Below, one piece after another: positions 1-5,481 of a DNA stretch of 9,005 nt. The notes beneath the pieces are model-generated. The model saw only the letters and a list, made by a program, of their open reading frames with translations, was not told the DNA's origin and made no database searches. Numbering within the stretch: the stretch's first letter is position 1; every line of letters starts with the position of its first letter. The position numbers were made by a program, and so were the translations under genes. Origin of the DNA: JAGLQA01 sp023135565 (lineage in GTDB: Bacteria > Acidobacteriota > Aminicenantia > UBA2199); NCBI GenBank assembly GCA_030639305.1, contig DAOWCY010000252.1, forward strand, positions 1 to 9,005, given 5' to 3'.

Positions 1-114
1 CAACGGTAAAGGGTGGCTGTTATTTGGCCGGATTGGTTTCTGGGAGGATTGCAAAGGATTGATAGTAAAGGGTTATAGGGGATTTGAGAAAATCGGCCAC
101 CCTAAAAGTAGCAC

Positions 115-513
115 CTACATTTTTTTAATGAAAATCCGTGATAGTGGAAAGTTTGAATCTTTCGCTGCATCGAGAAATTCCTTCAAGGTTGCTTTTGTAC
201 CGTCAGCTATTTCGTATTCACCGGTGACGAGAAATAGCCTGATTGCTTTAAATCTATCTGACCATCCTTTGTAATAACGGCGGAAAGATGCTTCGATATA
301 CCAGAATGGAAGGGGGATAATTGCCGCAAGCAAAAACAATAACCAATTATCCGAAGGAGAGCCGTTTTTAAATCCGAAACCTATAACAGCGACCCATAAA
401 AATATTGCCATCTGTTTTGTTTTTAAGCGCAGGTTATCGTAGTGGTTGATTTTCTGGTTAATAACTTCGATTTCCTGTTTTAAAATCTCGATTCTAAATT
501 CATTGAGTTCCAT
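115..513 (-). CDS. Small two-TM membrane protein, last gene of the RADAR operon
   Basis: I do not recognise a named family for this 132-residue protein. An amphipathic, probably coiled helix (about residues 8-32) is followed by two hydrophobic segments (about 35-48 and 56-73) separated by a short polar turn. A basic, aromatic stretch (FRRYYKGWSDRFKAIRLF, 77-94) and a soluble tail follow. The layout of helix, two TM segments and basic helix resembles SLATT-type effector proteins, but I cannot confirm membership. The ATG is preceded by AAGGGAG at a 7-nt spacing and lies 3 nt after the stop of the upstream gene, so translation is probably coupled. Small membrane proteins (SLATT-like or Csx27-like) accompany some RADAR loci. 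By position this could be the equivalent here, perhaps a pore-forming or membrane-sensing accessory. That role is inference. No obvious terminator follows the TAG stop. Confidence 0.8.
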   Translation of the reverse strand: MELNEFRIEILKQEIEVINQKINHYDNLRLKTKQMAIFLWVAVIGFGFKNGSPSDNWLLFLLAAIIPLPFWYIEASFRRYYKGWSDRFKAIRLFLVTGEYEIADGTKATLKEFLDAAKDSNFPLSRIFIKKM

Positions 514-516
514 AAT

Positions 517-1071
517 TTATCTCCCTTTGATGAGTTCGAGCTGTTCGGTCTTTAACTCCTTGAATCTTTTTTCACAATATTTTAGCAGCGGCTGACCACG
601 ATATTTACTCCTGGATTCCGCTACTTCGGCATGTTTGTCTTTCCTTGCCTCAAAATTAATCCTGAATTCCATTATATGAGCCATTAAATCTAAAAGAATT
701 TTCGGCATTTTATCTTCAATTAGGAGACTGGTGTTATTAACTATAATTTCATGCAATTTTTCATTGTTGGGCAAAAAAACGGTTTTCATCCAATTATGAA
801 ATTCAGCTACCTGTTCAGGGGAAGGATTGTGCTCTTGTTTATAAAAATCAGGATTGTCGTCATATTTGCGAATAAAGTTTTCCCAGGCTTGCTGGCTCGA
901 TTGGACGATTGCCAGCAGCGGCCCGTAGAAATCATCTAACTGCCGGTTGATCCGTTCCAACCGGTTCTTCCTTTGTTCCTGCTTTTTGCCGGAAAAATAA
1001 GTATAAAGATAACCGCATAAAGCCAGTACCACGGGGATAAGTATCGACAAAATGGTCGTTAAATACTTCAT
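517..1071 (-). CDS. Membrane-anchored helical protein of unknown function
   Basis: The 184-residue product has one N-terminal TM anchor (about residues 5-25) followed by a basic stop-transfer patch (GKKQEQRKNR), so the rest probably faces the cytoplasm. The soluble part is helical. It carries RINRQLDDFYGPLLAIVQSS (40-59), a Trp-Met segment before VFLPNN (94-103), MPKILLDLMAHI (122-133) and a C-terminal QPLLKYCEKRFKELK helix (160-174). From memory this pattern (FYGPL, then W-M-x-x-VF-x-P-N, then LLDL-x-AH) recurs in widespread uncharacterised bacterial proteins. I know of no assigned function. The start is well supported: AAGGAGG lies 5 nt before the ATG. The gene begins 42 nt after rdrB and ends 3 nt before the next gene, so it belongs to the same transcript. 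A short hairpin sits just before its ribosome binding site. A role in the RADAR response is inferred from context only. Confidence 0.85.
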   Translation of the reverse strand: MKYLTTILSILIPVVLALCGYLYTYFSGKKQEQRKNRLERINRQLDDFYGPLLAIVQSSQQAWENFIRKYDDNPDFYKQEHNPSPEQVAEFHNWMKTVFLPNNEKLHEIIVNNTSLLIEDKMPKILLDLMAHIMEFRINFEARKDKHAEVAESRSKYRGQPLLKYCEKRFKELKTEQLELIKGR

Positions 1072-1086
1072 AAATTCCTCCTTACC

Positions 1087-1101
1087 GGCCCTAACAGGGC
1101 C
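1087..1101 (-). promoter_or_regulatory. Short intergenic hairpin between rdrB and the next gene
   Basis: On the minus strand GGCCCT, a 3-nt loop and AGGGCC form a perfect 6-bp GC-rich stem. It ends 3 nt before the AAGGAGG ribosome binding site (1077-1083) of the 184-residue gene. No U-run follows, so it is not a rho-independent terminator. It could protect the upstream mRNA end, be a processing site, or modulate initiation of the distal genes. The structure is visible in the sequence, the function is a guess. Confidence 0.4.
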
Positions 1102-1113
1102 TCTATTAATGGT

Positions 1114-4100
1114 TTAGGTTCCTATAGTCTTGTGTTTTTTCTCGAGATATTCGAGCCTGTCCTGCAATTTTTTAAACTCTTCTTCTTTCTCGAGATACTC
1201 GATCCTGTCTTTTAATTTTTTAAACTCTTTCTGCGTCGGTCCTTTCGGTTTACTGCCGGGTTTGGGCGGTTCGTAACGCCTGCGTTCTCCTTTCACACGG
1301 AGCGCCATGGGCCGGTAGCGGTCTTCCAGGCACTCTAAAATGACCCTGATCCGCTCATCCCGGCAATCGGGCAGCGTACGCAAAAAAGAATAATCCGCGC
1401 CGTTTTGACGCAGCCATTCGAGCCACTGCATCACTTCTTCTTCAGGAACGCCGCGGTCCAGCAAAACTTCACCCAAAAGGAAAAACTCATGGCTGAGGGA
1501 GGTGGCAAAAACCCCGGGATCATCGGTATTAATAGTTACCCGCCCCTCCTGGACAGGACGGCCCTCTTTGTCGAGGGTTAGCCGGAAAACGGGGTGCTCT
1601 TGCATGGAGGCCATGGGCCCGATGATGCGGTTGGAGGAAGGGTTCACTTCCACCACTAAGTGACGCTCGCGCACGATTCCCCGCAGCTTCTCCTGGACCT
1701 GGCTGCATAGTTGCAGCCAGAGTTTTTTCTTTTCCATCATATCGACGGTAATGGGCTTCCTACCTTCTTCCGCAACTTGCGGGCAAAACCAATAAAGCTT
1801 CGTCAACAAATAAGCTCCATCAGAGCCGACGTTTTCTTTCAAGCCCTTCAATACCTTCGTCTGCACCTCTTTCCAACGCCTCTGCCAGGGACTCTCACCC
1901 CGGTAACGGATAGAGAAACAATGATTCTCCGGTTTATCGTCAGCCGCCGGACTGCCGTGTTTCTTGTGATTTTCACTTCTCGAAGGGGTTTTAGCGCCAA
2001 ATGGATAACTGTTTTTCATGCTGTAGGGGTCGAGCTGCCGCAGCCGCCAGGAATCGTGCAGCGTGATGGGGTTACAATACAGGTCGATATCACGCGGGTC
2101 CACGTTTACGGATAGAGTACTGCCATAAATTTTTTTACTGAAAAATTGGATGCGGTCTTCGATGCCCAGTTCACCGATCAAGTTATTCCCTGGCCCTAAG
2201 AAACTGTGAATCCACACTAAGGTGTCAAGCCATTCCTGCTTGGGAACTACGGCGTGGTACCCCATTTGTTTACTCCAGCCCAGGGGGTCCAGGCCCAGGG
2301 CAATGGCATGGCCCAGACGGTCACCGGGCTGCGGATCGAGATATTCGATCACTTCGTGGATGGCGCGCAGACCGGAAAGAAGATGGCGAAACTCCTCGCC
2401 TACGTGATAGGTCATACCTAACAGGCGATCGTTTACCAGCCGGGTCACATAATCATGCTTTTCGTAATAGGCCCGGGAGGTGCGGCTCTTGCGAATATCG
2501 ATGGGATAATCTTTCAGGAAGCGATAGGCGGGGGCAAATACTTCGGGCGGGGTGGTCAATTCCAGGCTGGCCGCGTCGATTCCCACGATAAAGGGCACCA
2601 CCGGGTCGGGACGGGACAACAAACGGAATAATTTAAAGGCGTCGCTCCGGGTTCCCCGGCGCGTGTTACCATAGCGCAGGGCATTCCACTTCCGGGTGGA
2701 AAGTTGTCTTTTTTCACAGTCCCCGAGGACATATTTTTTACGGAGGGTTTGCCCTCTTTCACCGGTTTGACTGCCGTGGCCGGCTTTTTTGAAATGAACC
2801 ACGATGCCGAATTTATCCAGGTTCCCTTTTTTTACTTGTTGGGCAAAGGCTAAAAGCCAGGGGATGTATTTAGAGGAGCCGCTGGACGGGGGCGTAAGGC
2901 GGCCTTCCAACTGCCGCAAACTGGTGGACTTGCTCAATCGTTCCAGGGTCAGGCCGGCCACTTCCTCCTTCTCTTCTTCCGCCAGGGTGCGCTCCGGGGC
3001 GTCATAAAAAAGCTGGAAACGTCTCAAGCCCGTTGTCTTTCCGCCCTGGGTGGCCTGCTTCCAATAATGGGTATGATAAATCAAATAGCGGGTAAATACC
3101 CGGTTGACAAAATCCTCCACCTGTTGTGAAGGGGTGCGTTCCCAACTCTCCATTCCCGGGGCGGCGAATCGGTTCGAGTTGTTTTTTTTCAAGTCTTTTT
3201 GCCGGTCTTTTTCCAGTAAAAATTCCTGGGTCTCCAGGTGGAGGCGGTTTAAAAGACGAATTCGCCGGCGCACTCCGCTGGGCCGTACGTTTTCATCCCT
3301 ATGGACCGGGCCCTGGTCTCGAAACCATACCTGCGTCATACCCGGGTTGGCCAGTTCCAGGAGCCAGAACAATTGGGGCAAATGTTTCCACGGCGCTTTG
3401 CCTAATTTTTTATCGACCTTTTTCAGTTCTTCATCGATCCTTTTCTGCTCTTCATCAACCTTTTCTTTCTCTTCAGCAATCTTTTTTTTATCTTTATTAA
3501 CCTTTCTTTGATCTTCATCGATCTTTTTTTGATCTTTATCAACCTTTTTCAGTTCTTCAACGATCCTTTTCTGCGCTTTATTAACCTTTTCTTGTTCTTT
3601 AGCAATCTCTTCCTTCTTTTTGTTAACCGTTCTCTGCTCTTCATCGATCTTTTCCTGATTTTTACCGGGTTGAAATTCCCGGGTGAAGGCATTATCCCAC
3701 TGCCGGAGCAGGAGGGTTTGGGCCCGGGGGTCTTTCAACAAATCCCTGTTCATATACATGTTATCCAGCAGCCGGATCAAATGGAAGGGGAGGTACTCCT
3801 TAGAACCCTTTCCCGTATCCCCTTCATAAGGAATCGCATGTTGGTAAAGAAGTCCCATGGCCAGGAGCCGCACGGCGAAACGGCCTAATAGGATGAAACA
3901 ATCGGTATTTTTTTGGTCGCGGTTTATCTTGTGGGGGGACAACCAGCCGAGAAGCTGATCGGCCCAGGTCTCTTCGGCTCCGATCACGCCTCCGAGATGA
4001 AGATGGCCTTCGCTGAGCCCCCGGTTCACCAGGGTGCATAGGCCCTGGTAGGAGGTGTCTAATTTGTTCATCAGGACCGGTAGACCGAGGGCGCTTGCCC

Positions 4101-4521
4101 TGGAAATGTGCCCCTGCACCACGGCATCCACGTGCCGGTAACGAATCAGGTGCTGGACGGGGAACAACATGGCCAATTCGTGTAACTCCAGCATGCGGCC
4201 ATCTTTGATACAAAGTTTATTGCCGCGCCACAAAAAATAATGGTTGGACAACTTGCGCAGCATGTGGGTTAAATGAAAGCTTTCGGATACAGCGGCATTA
4301 TCGCCGGGTTCCCGGGAACCGAAGGCCGCCTCGCGAATCTCATCCAGGGTATCATAGGAGTAGGTGGGCAATTGCCGTATCAACCAGTCTTGAACGTGGG
4401 CATTAATTGAAAATTTATTTTTTTGACTTGTGCCCGACAGTCCGTGCCGGTCACCGCTTTCCACCCAGCTTAGAATGGGACTCAGCAGCCCGAGTACTTC
4501 CAGGGGCAGTCCGGTGTTCAT
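1114..4521 (-). CDS. rdrB: RdrB, RADAR adenosine deaminase, enlarged form
   Basis: This 1135-residue protein has the amidohydrolase/adenosine deaminase signature spread over a very long chain. The metal-binding HLH sits in EGHLHLGG (H173, H175). MTYHVGEE carries H706 and the likely catalytic E709, GDRLGH gives H738, VEVNPSSN spans 957-964, EHPVF holds H976-P977, and TINTDDPG carries the final metal-ligand Asp (D1000). All key residues are present, so it should be active. The roughly 530 residues between the first and second motifs, next to an ATPase gene, identify RADAR RdrB rather than a housekeeping ADA. RdrB homologues form a large hollow shell and deaminate adenosine in RNA or ATP to inosine forms during infection. 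Two additions are unusual: a 12-heptad charged helix (287-374) and a duplicated 16-residue C-terminal coiled coil (1099-1129). The start is fixed by an ATGA overlap with the upstream ORF and a GGAG ribosome binding site 8 nt before the ATG. Confidence 0.93.
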   Translation of the reverse strand: MNTGLPLEVLGLLSPILSWVESGDRHGLSGTSQKNKFSINAHVQDWLIRQLPTYSYDTLDEIREAAFGSREPGDNAAVSESFHLTHMLRKLSNHYFLWRGNKLCIKDGRMLELHELAMLFPVQHLIRYRHVDAVVQGHISRASALGLPVLMNKLDTSYQGLCTLVNRGLSEGHLHLGGVIGAEETWADQLLGWLSPHKINRDQKNTDCFILLGRFAVRLLAMGLLYQHAIPYEGDTGKGSKEYLPFHLIRLLDNMYMNRDLLKDPRAQTLLLRQWDNAFTREFQPGKNQEKIDEEQRTVNKKKEEIAKEQEKVNKAQKRIVEELKKVDKDQKKIDEDQRKVNKDKKKIAEEKEKVDEEQKRIDEELKKVDKKLGKAPWKHLPQLFWLLELANPGMTQVWFRDQGPVHRDENVRPSGVRRRIRLLNRLHLETQEFLLEKDRQKDLKKNNSNRFAAPGMESWERTPSQQVEDFVNRVFTRYLIYHTHYWKQATQGGKTTGLRRFQLFYDAPERTLAEEEKEEVAGLTLERLSKSTSLRQLEGRLTPPSSGSSKYIPWLLAFAQQVKKGNLDKFGIVVHFKKAGHGSQTGERGQTLRKKYVLGDCEKRQLSTRKWNALRYGNTRRGTRSDAFKLFRLLSRPDPVVPFIVGIDAASLELTTPPEVFAPAYRFLKDYPIDIRKSRTSRAYYEKHDYVTRLVNDRLLGMTYHVGEEFRHLLSGLRAIHEVIEYLDPQPGDRLGHAIALGLDPLGWSKQMGYHAVVPKQEWLDTLVWIHSFLGPGNNLIGELGIEDRIQFFSKKIYGSTLSVNVDPRDIDLYCNPITLHDSWRLRQLDPYSMKNSYPFGAKTPSRSENHKKHGSPAADDKPENHCFSIRYRGESPWQRRWKEVQTKVLKGLKENVGSDGAYLLTKLYWFCPQVAEEGRKPITVDMMEKKKLWLQLCSQVQEKLRGIVRERHLVVEVNPSSNRIIGPMASMQEHPVFRLTLDKEGRPVQEGRVTINTDDPGVFATSLSHEFFLLGEVLLDRGVPEEEVMQWLEWLRQNGADYSFLRTLPDCRDERIRVILECLEDRYRPMALRVKGERRRYEPPKPGSKPKGPTQKEFKKLKDRIEYLEKEEEFKKLQDRLEYLEKKHKTIGT
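1135..1227 (-). repeat. 48-bp tandem duplication encoding the RdrB C-terminal coiled coil
   Basis: Residues 1099-1113 (EFKKLKDRIEYLEKE) recur 16 residues later as EFKKLQDRLEYLEKK (1115-1129). The DNA is also nearly duplicated at a 48-bp period (CTCGAGATATTCGAG against CTCGAGATACTCGAT on the plus strand). Leu, Ile, Phe and Tyr are spaced as in a short coiled coil. It follows a Pro/Gly/Lys linker (PPKPGSKPKGPTQ), so it is probably a flexibly tethered oligomerisation or docking helix. Confidence 0.85.
3400..3663 (-). repeat. Twelve-heptad charged helix inserted in RdrB
   Basis: RdrB residues 287-374 form an uninterrupted run in which Ile or Val recurs exactly every seven residues: 292, 299, 306, 313, 320, 327, 334, 341, 348, 355, 362 and 369. 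The intervening residues are almost all Lys, Glu, Asp, Gln, Arg or Asn. The 21-bp period is visible in the DNA. A higher order is also clear: residues 291-332 and 333-374 are two copies of a 42-residue (126-bp) block, about two-thirds identical. Both open with KIDE and carry EELKKVDK near the end. With one hydrophobic residue per heptad, occasionally a Leu four residues later, the segment should be a long, weakly dimerising coiled coil or a stable single alpha helix. It lies between the HxH motif and the rest of the deaminase fold and must project from the core. Confidence 0.9.
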
Positions 4522-5060
4522 CCGCTTTTCTCCTCTCCCTTTTCTTCTACTTTTGGTTTATGATTCTCTTTTTTCTTTTTCTCTTTATCTTTTGATTCTT
4601 CCTTTCCGTTTGCTTTTGGAGCAACTTCTGAAACGACTACGTTAAATTTTGCCTCTTTCCCTGGATCATCTCCGGTTTCTTGCGATATATTCAAACCTCC
4701 TTCAATCTTATGCTCTGATTTTTTTTTGTGGTCACTGAAAAGTTTATAATTTTCGAGGTTTAGCCGTTTGAGGCCGATTTTCATTTCATATTTATCTTCA
4801 ACGGTTAGAGTATATGTTTCAATTCTTTTTTTGATTTCTTTAACCTTATCCTTCTTGTCTTTATCTACTGCCTCTTTTATAAATCCCGCTTCAATATCAA
4901 GGTCATATTTCTTCTTAAGCTTATTTAAAGCCTCTTCGCTGCACTTTTCTTTATATGCCGCCTCAAGCTTTTTTATATATTCCTTTCTAAGTTTTGTAAA
5001 TTCTTTCACGCCAGCCTTGTCTTTATATGTCGCCTCAAGCTTCTTTATATATCGCTTCAA
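4518..5060 (-). CDS. Coiled-coil ORF continuing the RdrA repeats in the +1 frame
   Basis: As a separate gene this would be 180 residues starting at TTG, with no convincing ribosome binding site (ATAGAG at best). Residues 4-82 continue the repeats of the RdrA tail: YIKKLEATYKDKAGV, then LRKEYIKKLEAAYKEK, then GFIKEAVDKDKK. A short non-repetitive region follows (about 83-150, including YTLTVEDKYEMKIGLKRLN and KFNVVVSEVAPKA), perhaps beta-rich and of no family I recognise. The protein ends in a disordered Lys/Glu tail. It overlaps rdrA by 26 nt, and its TGA overlaps the rdrB ATG (ATGA), which suggests that ribosomes really reach this stop and couple into rdrB. The best explanation is that this is the genuine 3' end of rdrA, separated by one extra base near 5052. 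Removing one base gives a single ORF of 1181 residues. An independently initiated small protein remains possible. Confidence 0.6.
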   Translation of the reverse strand: MKRYIKKLEATYKDKAGVKEFTKLRKEYIKKLEAAYKEKCSEEALNKLKKKYDLDIEAGFIKEAVDKDKKDKVKEIKKRIETYTLTVEDKYEMKIGLKRLNLENYKLFSDHKKKSEHKIEGGLNISQETGDDPGKEAKFNVVVSEVAPKANGKEESKDKEKKKKENHKPKVEEKGEEKSG

Positions 5061-5481
5061 ACTCTATTTCATGATTCTTTTTAAGATTTTTAAAAACTTT
5101 CTCTTCATCATTTTTTTTGTTTGTAACTGCCTCCTCAAGTTTTTCTATATATTCCTTTCTAAGTGTTGTAAATGCTTCCACACCAGCGTTGTCTTTATCT
5201 ACTGCTTCCTCACGTTTTTCTTCATATTTCTTTTTAAGCTTTTTTAATCCTTCCTCATCCTTTTTGTCTTTATCTACTACCTCCTCAAGTTTTTTTATAA
5301 ATCCCTCTTCCTTCTCTTTTTTATGTTCGACACTAAGCTTATTTAAAACGGCCACGTTACGCTTTCCTATATATGCCTTCTCAAGCGCATCTTTATAGCC
5401 CTTTCTATGTCCTGTTAATGTTTCCACACCAGCCCTGTCTACATCTACTGGCTCCTCAAGCTCTTTTACATATTCCTCTAA
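4815..5481 (-). repeat. Coiled-coil repeat tract crossing the rdrA stop codon
   Basis: Eight degenerate repeats of 24-32 residues run from RdrA residue 862 to residue 82 of the next ORF. One type carries AGVEAFTTLRKEY, the other carries LKKLKKKY or LNKLKKKY, and both open with a KLEE-x-V-DKD core. The equivalent Asp/Lys codon of that core falls at 5437, 5362, 5266, 5191, 5116, 5019, 4947 and 4857. The spacings are 75, 96, 75, 75, 97, 72 and 90 nt. Only one spacing is not a multiple of three, and it lies exactly across the rdrA stop. Similar phrases such as GTCTTTATCTACT recur in the plus-strand DNA, which suggests expansion by tandem duplication. Confidence 0.85.

Noticed and set aside
10..103. 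An 8-bp inverted repeat, AGGGTGGC (10-17) and GCCACCCT (96-103), after the last gene, considered as a terminator.
   Set aside because: The arms are 78 bp apart and no T-run follows on the minus strand. It is likely chance.
3508..3888. Plus-strand frame with apparent hydrophobic repeats opposite the RdrB heptads.
   Set aside because: The repeat is explained entirely by the heptads on the minus strand. The plus-strand hydrophobicity is an antisense artefact.
3824..4213. A 129-codon minus-strand frame inside rdrB.
   Set aside because: Pro/Arg/Gly-rich out-of-frame product overlapping the HxH region of RdrB, which clearly encodes the conserved protein.
1114..4521. A housekeeping adenosine or AMP deaminase as the identity of the large deaminase.
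   Set aside because: The length, the very large insert between metal-binding motifs and the operon with a dedicated ATPase fit RdrB much better.
5035..5061. A classical prfB-like +1 frameshift site at the rdrA stop.
   Set aside because: The codon before TGA is GCT, not CTT, so re-pairing after a +1 slip would be poor, and no clear upstream stimulatory ribosome-binding-like sequence is seen. Kept only as one of several explanations in the frameshift finding.
4768..5247. Long plus-strand open frames rich in Phe, Ser and Leu opposite the rdrA tail.
   Set aside because: They are the antisense of Lys/Glu-rich repeats (AAA/GAA codons give TTT/TTC), have no ribosome binding sites and overlap a better supported reading.
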